64,000 nt of DNA from Ectopseudomonas guguanensis. Its GTDB lineage: Bacteria; Pseudomonadota; Gammaproteobacteria; Pseudomonadales; Pseudomonadaceae. The stretch covers positions 62,001-126,000 of the forward strand of contig NZ_FNJJ01000001.1 of the NCBI RefSeq assembly GCF_900104265.1, written 5' to 3'. The position numbers and the translations under genes are program-made. The notes under the pieces are model-generated. The model did not search any database and was not told the DNA's origin. It was given only the letters and a program-made list of their open reading frames with translations. This document shows positions 29,325 to 37,697 of this stretch, piece after piece; position 1 is the first letter of the stretch; each line of letters starts with the position of its first letter.

Positions 29325-31495
29325 GCCATGGCCTCCACCGCGCGATACGACTCGCGCTGTTCCTCGGCCTGCTCGCGCAACGCCTGCTGCAATACGTCCT
29401 CGGTGATCACGCCGCGCTGCAGCAGGTGCTGGCCGAGCGAATGCTGCTCAGGATCGAAGTCGATCAGCGCCTGGTTGAACAGCGACGGCGGGAGCAGGCC
29501 ACGGACCTGCAGCAGGTCGCCGAACAGCACCTGATGCTTGCACACCTCTTCCAGCAATGCCTCGTCCCCCGCGTGACGCTCGAGCACTTCCAGCAATCTG
29601 CGCACCTCCTCGCCGGCATGTCGACCGCCATACCAGTAACGCAAGCCGAGCGTTACCCGCCCCTGCTGCGCCAGCTGCCAACGCACCGGCCGCCCCAGCT
29701 GACGACTGATGGCACCGACCGATACCTGGCTGAGCAGGCGCTCGCAGGCCAGCACCAGGGTGTCGCCGTCCTCCTCCACCGGCAGCACGGCGTAGCGCAG
29801 CGCCAGGCGTCGCGGAAAGGCGCGGACAAGGCGTTCATCGATACGAAAAGGATTGAGCGGCGCCCAGGGCTCGTCCAACTGCTCGGCCAATGCCTGCACC
29901 AGTTGCCGACTGTCGAGCAGCCCGTCGAGCAGCAGTTGCCGGCCCAGGCGACGCCGCACCGGGTTGGTCAGCGCGGCGCCCAGTTGCTCTTCACTGATCA
30001 GCCCCTGCTCCACCAGACGCTGGCCCAGTGGCGTCTGCTGGTTCTGGCCCAGCGAGGGGAATTCGTGAGTGGTCTTGTCCCAGGCCACTCGCCGCGAGTC
30101 GCCCATCGCCAGCACCTGCTTGAGCGCCCGCACATTGGCGAAGAAGTTGACGAAGTTGCTCCACATCATCCTCGGTGCGGACAAGAGCCCCTGGCCGATG
30201 CCATAGAAACGGGTGACGAAGTAGGCACGCTGGAACAGGCGATTGAGCAGCAGCACGCCATTGAGCCAGAGCAGCGTGCTGAGCAGCGGGCTGCCGGACA
30301 GGATCGACGGGAAGTGCCAGGCATCGGGATTGAACAGGCCGACCAGCCACATGCCGAGCAATACCACCAGCAGCATGTTGACCAGGAAACTCAGCAGGTA
30401 GGCCAGGAGGCCGCGGCGATCGCGCCAGAGGAAGTAGTTGAGTGTCTTGCGCGAGCTCCAGCCGAGATTGGTGGTGCCCTGAAAGACGATACCGGTGATC
30501 CAGCGCGACTTCTGCCGCACGGCATGCGACCAGGTGCGCGGGAAGTGTTCGCGTACGCAGATCACCTGGGAGAAACGCTTGCTCATGCCCCAGCCGGATT
30601 CCTGGGCCAGGGCCAGCTTCGGATCGCTGACCGGGAAACGGGCGAAGATGCACTTCATGCCCTTGGCCTTCAGGCGAAAACCTATGTCGTAGTCCTCGGT
30701 CAGGCTCTGCACGTCGAAGGCGATGCCATCGCCGTCTTCCAGCAGTGCGGCGACGGCACGCCGGCTGAAGCAGGTACCGACCCCGGCGCTGGGCACCTGA
30801 CCGGTGAGCGCCTCGCGCACCACCACGTCCTTGCCATGGTTCTCGGCGAATTCATCGACGTAATGCCCCGCGGTGAAGCCGCTCCACTCCGGCGCGTAGG
30901 GATAGACCGGCACCTGGATCAGATCCTTGTTCGGCAGCAGGTAGTTGAACAGGCGCAGTTCCAGCGGGGAAATCACGTCCTCGGCGTCGTGCAGGATGAA
31001 ACCGGCGAACTCGACGCGCGCCTCGGCCTCGAAACGCAAGATCGCATCGATCACGTTGTTCAGGCAGTCGGCCTTGCTGGTCGGGCCGGGGCGCGCGCAC
31101 ACCACCTTGTGCACGTTGGGGTAATGCAGGCACACCGCGTCGACATCGCGCTGGGTATCGGGATCGTTGGGGTAGGTGCCGACGAAGATCTGATAATTCT
31201 CGTAGTCCAGAGTGGAAGCAGCCAGGCGCGCCATCTCGCCCACCACACCGACCTCCTGCCAGGCCGGCACCATGATCGCCAGCGGTTTTTCCGGCGTGCC
31301 GTAGAGCAGTTTCTCGTCGGCGCGCTTGCGCCCGGAATAGATGCGAAAGCGACGGATCAGCACACGCCCCCAATAGACCAGGTCGATGAACAGATCATCC
31401 AGGCCCAGCAGGAGCATCAGCGCGGCCAGGGCGATGGCCACGAATTTCAGGGCATAGAGTACGTAGGCCAGCAGATCGACCAGTTCCAGGCTCAT
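29321..31495 (-). CDS. nfrB: NfrB-like c-di-GMP-responsive glycosyltransferase
   Basis: A 724-residue inner-membrane protein. TM segments are near 10-32, then a GT2 domain (residues 70-335) with IMVPAWQE, HDAEDV (Asp170), TEDYD (266-270) and QKSRW (328-332), the D,D,D,Q(R/Q)xRW set of processive synthases. Two or more TMs follow (364-425). The C-terminal third has MshEN-type repeats (PLGQRLVEQGLISEEQL at 489-505, RRLGRQLLLDGLLDSRQL at 515-532, SLGQHLLQRGVITEDVL near 690), a c-di-GMP-binding fold in MshE and NfrB. Expected to polymerise UDP-ManNAc from WecB. It follows wecB by 7 bases. Confidence 0.9.
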   Translation of the reverse strand: MSLELVDLLAYVLYALKFVAIALAALMLLLGLDDLFIDLVYWGRVLIRRFRIYSGRKRADEKLLYGTPEKPLAIMVPAWQEVGVVGEMARLAASTLDYENYQIFVGTYPNDPDTQRDVDAVCLHYPNVHKVVCARPGPTSKADCLNNVIDAILRFEAEARVEFAGFILHDAEDVISPLELRLFNYLLPNKDLIQVPVYPYAPEWSGFTAGHYVDEFAENHGKDVVVREALTGQVPSAGVGTCFSRRAVAALLEDGDGIAFDVQSLTEDYDIGFRLKAKGMKCIFARFPVSDPKLALAQESGWGMSKRFSQVICVREHFPRTWSHAVRQKSRWITGIVFQGTTNLGWSSRKTLNYFLWRDRRGLLAYLLSFLVNMLLVVLLGMWLVGLFNPDAWHFPSILSGSPLLSTLLWLNGVLLLNRLFQRAYFVTRFYGIGQGLLSAPRMMWSNFVNFFANVRALKQVLAMGDSRRVAWDKTTHEFPSLGQNQQTPLGQRLVEQGLISEEQLGAALTNPVRRRLGRQLLLDGLLDSRQLVQALAEQLDEPWAPLNPFRIDERLVRAFPRRLALRYAVLPVEEDGDTLVLACERLLSQVSVGAISRQLGRPVRWQLAQQGRVTLGLRYWYGGRHAGEEVRRLLEVLERHAGDEALLEEVCKHQVLFGDLLQVRGLLPPSLFNQALIDFDPEQHSLGQHLLQRGVITEDVLQQALREQAEEQRESYRAVEAMA

Positions 31496-31502
31496 GCGCG
31501 CC

Positions 31503-32645
31503 TCACTTGCCGTGACGTTCTGCAGCCCAACGCGTCAGGCGTTGCGCGATCTTCTCGCTGGCATGGCCGTCGCCATAGGGGCTGAACACCCGGCTCATCG
31601 ACTGGTAGGCCTGCGCGTCATCCAGCAGGCGCGTGGTCTGCTCGACGATGCGCGCGGGGTCGGTGCCCACCAGCAGCACCGTACCGCCCTCCAGCACCGA
31701 GGGCCGCTCGGTCACCTCGCGCAGTACCAGCAGCGGTTTGCCCAGTGCCGGCGCCTCCTCCTGCACGCCGCCGGAGTCGGTCAGGATCAGATAGGCGCGA
31801 TCCATCAGCCAGACGAAGTGCTGATAGTCCTGTGGCGCAATCAGATGGATGTTGCCGTAGCCGCCCAGCAGCGCACGCACCGGCCCCTGCACCTGCGGAT
31901 CGAGATGCACGGGGTAGACGAACTGCACGTCAGGGTAACGCCCGGCCAGTTCCGCCAGTGCCTGGCAGATATGCTCGAAGCCCTTGCCGAAGTTCTCCCG
32001 GCGATGGCCGGTGATCAGCACCAGGCGCTGCTGCGGGTCGAGCTTCGCCAGCGGTGAATCCGCCGCCGGATGCCACTGAGTCTGCTGCAGGTGATCGCGC
32101 ATCCACAGCAACGCGTCGATCACCGTATTGCCCGTCACCTCGATCTGATCGGCGCAACGCCCCTCACGAATCAGGTCGTCGCGCGCCTTGCCGATGGGGG
32201 CGAAATGCAGATCGGCCAGCACGCCGGTGAGGGTGCGGTTGCCCTCTTCCGGCCAGGGCGAGCGCAGGTTGCCGGTGCGCAGGCCTGCCTCGACATGGCC
32301 GATGGCGATCTGCCGGTGATAGGCGGCCAAGGCCGCGATGAAGCTGGTGGTGGTGTCGCCGTGTACCAGCACGATATCCGGCAGTACCCGCGCGTAGCTC
32401 TCGTCGAGCCGCTGGAGCAACTGCTGCGACAGGCCGTTGAGGGTCTGCCCCTGGGTCATGACATCGAGGTCTTCGTCCACCTGCAGTTCGAAAGCGTCGA
32501 GTACCTGCTGCAGCATTTCCCGGTGCTGCCCGGTGGAGCAGACGAACAGGTCGATTCCCGGCCAGTGTTTCAGCACCCGTGCCAGCGGCGCCATCTTGAT
32601 CGCCTCGGGGCGAGTACCGAAGACCATCTGTACCTTGAGGGACAT
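31503..32645 (-). CDS. wecB: UDP-N-acetylglucosamine 2-epimerase (non-hydrolysing)
   Basis: A 380-residue epimerase starting MSLKVQMVFGTRPEAIKMAP. WecB signatures are GTRPEAIKMAP, VLVHGDTTTSF, HVEAGLRTG, LITGHRRENFG and LTDSGGVQEEA. It interconverts UDP-GlcNAc and UDP-ManNAc. The 407-codon frame opens at 32726, but GGAG precedes the ATG at 32643-32645. As first gene of wecB-nfrB-nfrA-ybcH-like it probably supplies the glycan precursor; another wecB for surface polysaccharides could exist elsewhere. Confidence 0.9.
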   Translation of the reverse strand: MSLKVQMVFGTRPEAIKMAPLARVLKHWPGIDLFVCSTGQHREMLQQVLDAFELQVDEDLDVMTQGQTLNGLSQQLLQRLDESYARVLPDIVLVHGDTTTSFIAALAAYHRQIAIGHVEAGLRTGNLRSPWPEEGNRTLTGVLADLHFAPIGKARDDLIREGRCADQIEVTGNTVIDALLWMRDHLQQTQWHPAADSPLAKLDPQQRLVLITGHRRENFGKGFEHICQALAELAGRYPDVQFVYPVHLDPQVQGPVRALLGGYGNIHLIAPQDYQHFVWLMDRAYLILTDSGGVQEEAPALGKPLLVLREVTERPSVLEGGTVLLVGTDPARIVEQTTRLLDDAQAYQSMSRVFSPYGDGHASEKIAQRLTRWAAERHGK

Positions 32646-32670
32646 GCGCAGCTCCTTGGCTGAAAGCTTC

Positions 32671-32691
32671 CGTCGATAACGATTATTGACG
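32671..32691. promoter_or_regulatory. operator-like palindrome upstream of wecB
   Basis: CGTCGATAA and TTATTGACG are 9-base arms around CGA, with 8 of 9 bases paired, 26 bases before the wecB start. The half-site GTCAATA resembles the FleQ-box half GTCAAT. It lies in the 172-bp gap to the divergent pseudouridine-synthase-like gene, so it could serve either promoter. Confidence 0.45.
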
Positions 32692-32817
32692 TCCATCCTA
32701 GGGCAAGAGTTCGTCAGGGCAAGCAAAAGTCTGACTCAAATTCTGTCCATGACGGTTTTGTGCGCGTCCCGGCAGGCACGGCGCTACAATGTCGCCCCCC
32801 TTACTCCGAGCCAGCCC

Positions 32818-33528
32818 ATGAGCGAACCCACCCGCCTGTCCAAGCGCGTCATCGAACTATTCGGCTGTTCCCGGCGCGAGGCTGATCTGTACATCACCGG
32901 CGGCTGGGTCGCGGTGGACGGCCAGGTGGTCGAAGCGCCGCAGTTCAAGGTAACGGAGCAGCGCATCGAGCTGCTGCCCGGCGCCAGCCTCGAGCCGGTA
33001 GAGCCGGTCACCCTGCTGCTGCATTGCCCGGCCGGCGCCAGCGCCGCGCAACTGCAGCATCTGCTGGTGCGCGAGCGGCACTGGGAAGACGATCCGCACG
33101 CCCAGCGTATCCTGCATGGCCATTTCCTGCGTCAGGAACAGAGCCTGCCACTGCAGAACGGCGCCAGCGGCCTGGTGGTGCTCAGCCAGGACTGGCGCGC
33201 CCAGCGCAAGCTGCGCGAGGACGGCGCCAAGCTGGAGCAGGAGTATCTGGTCGATGTCGCCGGCGAACTGGCGGCCGGCGCCCTGGAGCGCCTGAAGAAA
33301 GGCCTGATTCACAAGGGCACGCAGTTCCCGCCGTGCAAGGCCAGTTGGCAGAGCGAGCAACGCCTGCGCTTCGCCCTGAAGAATCCGCCAGCCGAACTGC
33401 TGCAGCAGATCTGCAAGGCACTGGGCCTGCAAGTCAAAGCCATGAAACGCATCCGTATCGGCGGCGTGCCGATGGCCAAGCTGCCAGCCGGGCAATGGCG
33501 CTACCTGGGCGACAAGGAACGATTCTGA
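32818..33528 (+). CDS. S4/RsuA-type pseudouridine-synthase-like protein lacking the catalytic Asp
   Basis: A 236-residue protein with an S4 domain (RLSKRVIELFGCSRREADLY) and a pseudouridine-synthase domain whose C-terminus QVKAMKRIRIGGVPMAKLPAGQ matches RsuA/RluF enzymes. The usual GRLD motif with catalytic Asp is here SLPLQNGASGLVVLSQ, so the Asp position is Gln, and the RQIRRM segment is replaced by AELLQQICKAL. Pseudouridylation is therefore unlikely; it may be an RNA-binding paralogue. Divergent from wecB; start chosen at 32818 because upstream residues look non-coding. Confidence 0.75.
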   Translation: MSEPTRLSKRVIELFGCSRREADLYITGGWVAVDGQVVEAPQFKVTEQRIELLPGASLEPVEPVTLLLHCPAGASAAQLQHLLVRERHWEDDPHAQRILHGHFLRQEQSLPLQNGASGLVVLSQDWRAQRKLREDGAKLEQEYLVDVAGELAAGALERLKKGLIHKGTQFPPCKASWQSEQRLRFALKNPPAELLQQICKALGLQVKAMKRIRIGGVPMAKLPAGQWRYLGDKERF

Positions 33529-33571
33529 GGCCATGTTAGGCTGTGCCCGTCACGCTCTGGAGGCAATCATC

Positions 33572-33778
33572 ATGCGCACCCTGCTCCTCACCGCCCTGCT
33601 CGCCCTGAGCCTGCCCAGCCTCGCTGCGCCAGCACCCTTCTTCCTCTGGCAGAGCAAGGTCGACGGCCACCTGACCTGCGCCCAGACCAGCCCCGGCGAG
33701 GGCTGGATCGCCTTCACCGGGCCGTTCCGCGACGCAGGCTGCCGGGTGCCGTACGACGCCCCGGTCAACCGCCGCTAA
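33572..33778 (+). CDS. small secreted protein, unknown
   Basis: A 68-residue protein with a clear signal peptide (MRTLLLTALLALSLPSLAA) and a 49-residue mature part containing two cysteines (HLTCAQTSPGEGW and DAGCRVPYDAP) that could pair in the periplasm. CTGGAGGC precedes the ATG. It starts 43 bp after the pseudouridine-synthase-like gene and trmO follows 10 bp after its stop. No family recognised. Confidence 0.6.
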   Translation: MRTLLLTALLALSLPSLAAPAPFFLWQSKVDGHLTCAQTSPGEGWIAFTGPFRDAGCRVPYDAPVNRR

Positions 33779-33788
33779 GCAACACACC

Positions 33789-34490
33789 ATGCAGCATCTG
33801 GTCTCCCCGGTCGGCATCGTCCGCTCCTGCTTCAAGGAAAAGTTCGCCATCCCTCGTCAGCCGCATCTGGCCCCCGCCGCCCGCGGCGTGCTGGAACTGC
33901 TGCCGCCCTTCGATCAGGGCGAGGCCGTCCAGGGTCTACAGCAGGTCAGCCACGTCTGGCTGCTGTTTCTCTTTCACCAGGCGCTGGAAGACAAGCCACG
34001 CCTGAAGGTGCGTCCGCCACGTCTGGGTGGCAATCAGTCGGTCGGCGTATTCAGCACCCGCGCCACCCATCGCCCCAACGGCATCGGCCAGTCGGTGGTG
34101 CGCCTGGAACGCGTGGAGCCGGGGCGCCTGCACCTGTCCGGCATCGACCTGCTCGACGGCACGCCGGTACTGGATATCAAGCCTTACGTGCCCTATGCCG
34201 ATGCCGTGGCCGACGCCCGTAACGAGATGGCCGATGCCCCGCCGCCGCTGATTCCGGTGGACTGGCAGGACGATGCCCTGGCAGCTGCGCGCAGCCACGG
34301 GCTGCGTTTGGACGAACCGCTGGTGGCGCTGATCGAGCAATGCCTGGCGCAGGACCCGCGCCCGGCCTACCAGCAACCGCAGCCCGAGCGGCGCTACGGC
34401 GCGCGCTTCTGGGATCTGGACGTGCACTGGCATTACCCGCAACCAGGGCGTATTCGTGTGCTGGATGTGCAGATGGCGAGTCGCGGCTAA
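33789..34490 (+). CDS. trmO: tRNA (N6-threonylcarbamoyladenosine(37)-N6)-methyltransferase TrmO
   Basis: A 233-residue protein of the YaeB/TrmO family. Motifs are PVGIVRSCFKEKFAIPRQPH, GNQSVGVFSTRATHRPNGIG, DIKPYVPYAD and the C-terminal RYGARFWDLDVHWHY. It uses SAM to methylate t6A37 in tRNA-Thr. The TAA stop at 34488-34490 and the last few codons are contributed by the adjacent REP-like hairpin, so the terminal SRG is repeat-derived. Confidence 0.88.
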   Translation: MQHLVSPVGIVRSCFKEKFAIPRQPHLAPAARGVLELLPPFDQGEAVQGLQQVSHVWLLFLFHQALEDKPRLKVRPPRLGGNQSVGVFSTRATHRPNGIGQSVVRLERVEPGRLHLSGIDLLDGTPVLDIKPYVPYADAVADARNEMADAPPPLIPVDWQDDALAAARSHGLRLDEPLVALIEQCLAQDPRPAYQQPQPERRYGARFWDLDVHWHYPQPGRIRVLDVQMASRG

Positions 34491-34539
34491 AGCCCCTCCC
34501 ACGCAATCGATGCTCCGTGGGAGGGGCTTTGGCCGCGAC
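34480..34539. repeat. REP-like hairpin overlapping the trmO stop
   Basis: GTCGCGGCTAAAGCCCCTCCCAC (34480-34502) faces GTGGGAGGGGCTTTGGCCGCGAC (34517-34539), a 23-bp arm with one mismatch and a 14-base loop. The stop codon of trmO lies within the first arm. It may also act as a transcript-end stabiliser. Confidence 0.85.
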
Positions 34540-34640
34540 AAGGCAAAACGCATGAATCGTCATTTCGACCGGCAATAGTGCCTGATTTACCTGGCGCCAG
34601 GTTCTAGGGTGAAGACCTCATCATTCATCGAGGCCTTCCC

Positions 34641-35414
34641 ATGCATCCGTACTTTTCCCTTGTCGGCCGCACCGCCCTGATCACCGGCGGCACGCGCGGC
34701 ATCGGCCTGATGATTGCCAAAGCCTTCGTCGAGGCCGGCGCCCATGTCTACGTCTGCGCCCGTGACAGCGAAGCCTGTGCGCAGACCGCCGCCGAGCTCT
34801 CGGCACTGGGCCGGTGCACCGGCATAGCTGCCAACCTGGCCAGCGAGGAAGGCGTGCAGGCACTGGCCGCCGAACTAACCGGGCGTATCGACAAGCTGGA
34901 TATCCTGGTCAACAACGCCGGCACCACCTGGGGCGCGCCGCTGGAAAGCTACCCGGCCAAGGGCTGGGAGAAGGTCATGCAGCTCAACGTCACCTCGGTG
35001 TTCGGCTGCATCCAGCAGTTGCTGCCGCTGCTGCGCAGGGCCGGCTCGGCCGAATGTCCGGCACGGGTGATCAACATCGGCTCGGTGGCCGGCATCAGCG
35101 CCATGGGTGAACAGGCTTACGCCTACGGGCCGAGCAAGGCCGCGCTGCATCAGTTGTCGCGCATGCTGGCCAAGGAGCTGGTGGGCGAGCACATCAACGT
35201 CAACGTGATCGCGCCGGGGCGCTTCCCGAGCAAGATGACGCGCTTCATCGCCGAGGACGAAGCGGCGCTGGCCGCCGATACCGCGGTGATCCCGATGAAG
35301 CGCTGGGGCCGCGAGGACGAGATGGCCGCCCTGGCGCTGAGCCTGGCCGGCAGCGCCGGGGCCTACATGACCGGCGCCATCATCCCCATCGACGGCGGCT
35401 TTCACCTGGGCTGA
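34641..35414 (+). CDS. rhlG: beta-ketoacyl reductase RhlG
   Basis: A 257-residue short-chain dehydrogenase starting MHPYFSLVGRTALITGGTRG. The NADP motif TGGTRGIG, VNNAGT, and catalytic Ser-Tyr-Lys (NIGSVAG, YAYGPSKAALHQLS) are intact, and AYMTGAIIPIDGGFHLG ends the protein. From memory it matches P. aeruginosa RhlG closely through the C-terminal half. RhlG was linked to rhamnolipid and polyhydroxyalkanoate precursor supply. It ends 3 bp from the convergent chemoreceptor stop. Confidence 0.9.
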   Translation: MHPYFSLVGRTALITGGTRGIGLMIAKAFVEAGAHVYVCARDSEACAQTAAELSALGRCTGIAANLASEEGVQALAAELTGRIDKLDILVNNAGTTWGAPLESYPAKGWEKVMQLNVTSVFGCIQQLLPLLRRAGSAECPARVINIGSVAGISAMGEQAYAYGPSKAALHQLSRMLAKELVGEHINVNVIAPGRFPSKMTRFIAEDEAALAADTAVIPMKRWGREDEMAALALSLAGSAGAYMTGAIIPIDGGFHLG

Positions 35415-35417
35415 GGG

Positions 35418-37367
35418 TCAGGTGCGAAACTGCCGCACCAAACCCTGCAGTTCCACGCCCAGACGCGCCAGCTCGGCGCTGGAGGCGGCAGTCTGTTCGC
35501 TGGCCGCGGCACTCTGCTCGCCGATGTCGCGCACGCGGGTGACGCTCTCGTTGATCGCCTCGGCCACCGCGCTCTGCTCCTCGGCGGCGGCGGCGATCTG
35601 CTGGTTCATCTGTTCGATGGTGCTGACGGCCTGGGTGATGCGGCCCAGCGCGTCACCGGCCTCGCCAGCCAGTTCGACGGTACGGCGGGTCAGGTCGCGG
35701 CTGCTGTCCATCTGCTGCACCGCGCCCTTGGCCATGCGCTGCAGCCCGGCGATCAGGCTCTCGATCTCTTCGGTGCTGTCCTGGGCACGCTTGGCCAATG
35801 CCCTGACCTCGTCGGCGACCACGGCGAAACCGCGGCCCTGCTCACCGGCCCGCGCGGCTTCGATGGCGGCGTTGAGCGCCAGCAGGTTGGTCTGCTCGGC
35901 GACGTTGCGGATCACCTCCAGGACGCTGCCGATGCGCGCGCTTTCCTGATTGAGGTCGGCGATGGCCTTGGCCGACTGCTCCACCTCGTTGGCCAGGCTG
36001 TCGATCTGATCCACCGCCTGTTGCACCACGCGATTGCCCTGCTGCGCCTCCAGGTCGGCATCGCGCGCCGCCAGCGAGGCCTGCTCGGCGTTCTGCGCCA
36101 CCTCCTGCACGGTGGCGGCCATCTGGTGCATGGCGGTGGCGGTCTGTTCGGTTTCCAGTTTCTGCGTCTGCACCCCGGCGCTGGTCTGCGCGGTGATCGC
36201 GGACAGCTGCTCGGCAGCCGCGGCGATCTGCCCGACGCCGCCACCGATGCGGCTGACCAGGTTGCGCAGGCTGAGGGTCATGTCCTGCATGGCTGCGAGC
36301 AGCTGTCCGACTTCATCGGCGCGATCCTGCGGGATGTCCTGGCTGAGGTCGCCAGCGGCGATACGCTGGGCGAAGACCACCGACTGGCGCAGCGGCGCAA
36401 CGATCAGGCGGGTGATCAGCAGCGCGGCGCACAGTCCCAGCACCACGGCAGCGAAGCCCATGATGCCGAGCATCACCAGCGCACGCTCACTGTCGCCGAG
36501 CATGCCCTGCTCGGCAGCGGCCTGGGCGGCCTCGGCCAGATCGACGACAGAGCGCGCCCGTTCGATCATGGCCTGCTCGGTGGCCTGGTTCTGCTCACGA
36601 AGCTGCTGGTAGTAGAGGAAGGAGCGCTGATAAAGGGTCAGCGCCTGCAAGGCGGTGTCGATGGACGCTTTCTGGTCATCGTCGAGCCAGACCTTCAGGC
36701 TGCTGGCAACGGTCTGCAGGTCTTCGCTGACGTAGGCCCACTCCTTCAGCGCTTCGGCGGAACCGTCGATGATGTAGAGGCTTTCATGCCCCCGCAGGTC
36801 GAGCATGCGCTTGCTCAGTCCGGACGCGGTTTCCGCCAGGGTCAGCGGATCGCTGCCACGCAGGCGATCGCCCTGCAGACGCAGCTCGCGCACCGCGTCG
36901 TACATGTCCAGCTCGATCACCTCGAACTGATCGCGGGCCTCAGCCGCGGCGGTGCGCATGTCCTGACGGGCTTCGCGTGCCTTGCCCTGCTGCTCGACAT
37001 AGTTGTCGAACTGCTTGAGGTACTCGGTGGTGGCTTGCTGCATGGTCTGCACGCGCGAACCCTCGGCCACCTGCTTGCCGAGCTGCTCCAGCATGCTCTG
37101 CACCTTGAGCAGGCTGTCGCGCACGCGAGCGGCGTTTTCCTGGGTCTGCTCGATGGCGAAACTGCGCTCCAGACGACGCGCCTGGAGAATTTCCTGATTC
37201 ACCTGCGCCAGCTGTCCGACCTGCTCGTGTCCCTTCAATACCGCTTGCACGGCCAGGTAGCCGCTGACCGTCATGGCAGCGGTGAGCAGTAGCACCAGGC
37301 CGAAACCGATGAAGAGTTTCTTGCCTACGGCAAGGTTGGCGAAAAGACGTGCGGCAGGCTTGAACAT
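35418..37367 (-). CDS. methyl-accepting chemotaxis protein with HBM-type sensor
   Basis: A 649-residue chemoreceptor starting [22 protein letters not shown]1 (15-40) and TM2 (about 298-322) bracket a 250-residue all-helical periplasmic domain consistent with HBM (helical bimodular) sensors such as McpS, known to bind TCA intermediates. HAMP and the methyl-accepting domain follow, with the hairpin tip [19 protein letters not shown]. No C-terminal CheR-docking pentapeptide is seen. GGAGTTACCCT precedes the start; a FliA-like promoter lies at 37460-37487. Confidence 0.9.
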   Translation of the reverse strand: MFKPAARLFANLAVGKKLFIGFGLVLLLTAAMTVSGYLAVQAVLKGHEQVGQLAQVNQEILQARRLERSFAIEQTQENAARVRDSLLKVQSMLEQLGKQVAEGSRVQTMQQATTEYLKQFDNYVEQQGKAREARQDMRTAAAEARDQFEVIELDMYDAVRELRLQGDRLRGSDPLTLAETASGLSKRMLDLRGHESLYIIDGSAEALKEWAYVSEDLQTVASSLKVWLDDDQKASIDTALQALTLYQRSFLYYQQLREQNQATEQAMIERARSVVDLAEAAQAAAEQGMLGDSERALVMLGIMGFAAVVLGLCAALLITRLIVAPLRQSVVFAQRIAAGDLSQDIPQDRADEVGQLLAAMQDMTLSLRNLVSRIGGGVGQIAAAAEQLSAITAQTSAGVQTQKLETEQTATAMHQMAATVQEVAQNAEQASLAARDADLEAQQGNRVVQQAVDQIDSLANEVEQSAKAIADLNQESARIGSVLEVIRNVAEQTNLLALNAAIEAARAGEQGRGFAVVADEVRALAKRAQDSTEEIESLIAGLQRMAKGAVQQMDSSRDLTRRTVELAGEAGDALGRITQAVSTIEQMNQQIAAAAEEQSAVAEAINESVTRVRDIGEQSAAASEQTAASSAELARLGVELQGLVRQFRT

Positions 37368-37459
37368 AGGGTAACTCCGGGTTCTTCTTATACAGCCGCG
37401 CCTCGTGAGCGCGACCTGGTCGATTGGCAAGGCAACAGCTATGCCATGTCGAGTCCATG

Positions 37460-37487
37460 CTATCGGCAGCAGAGTGGCGCCGCTTGA
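37460..37487 (-). promoter_or_regulatory. FliA (sigma-28)-like promoter of the chemoreceptor
   Basis: On the minus strand TCAAG (37483-37487) and GCCGATAG (37460-37467) are 15 bases apart, close to the flagellar sigma consensus (TAAAG and GCCGATAA). The ATG lies about 93 bases downstream of the -10, so a leader of roughly 80 nt is implied. Confidence 0.5.
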
Positions 37488-37697
37488 GTGCTGGCAATTC
37501 GCCAATCCACCTCTTGCAGCATAGCCAGCGGATCGACGGCAGACGGGAAAACTCGGCAACTATCCGCTTATTGACGCCCAATAACTGGCGATTTATCGCC
37601 GATCGACCAACCCCATCCCACAAAAAAGGTTCTTCGCGTTCTCGCGGGGAAGATGCGCTTGACACCGAACTGGCAATTACGTGTTAGCTGTCGATGA

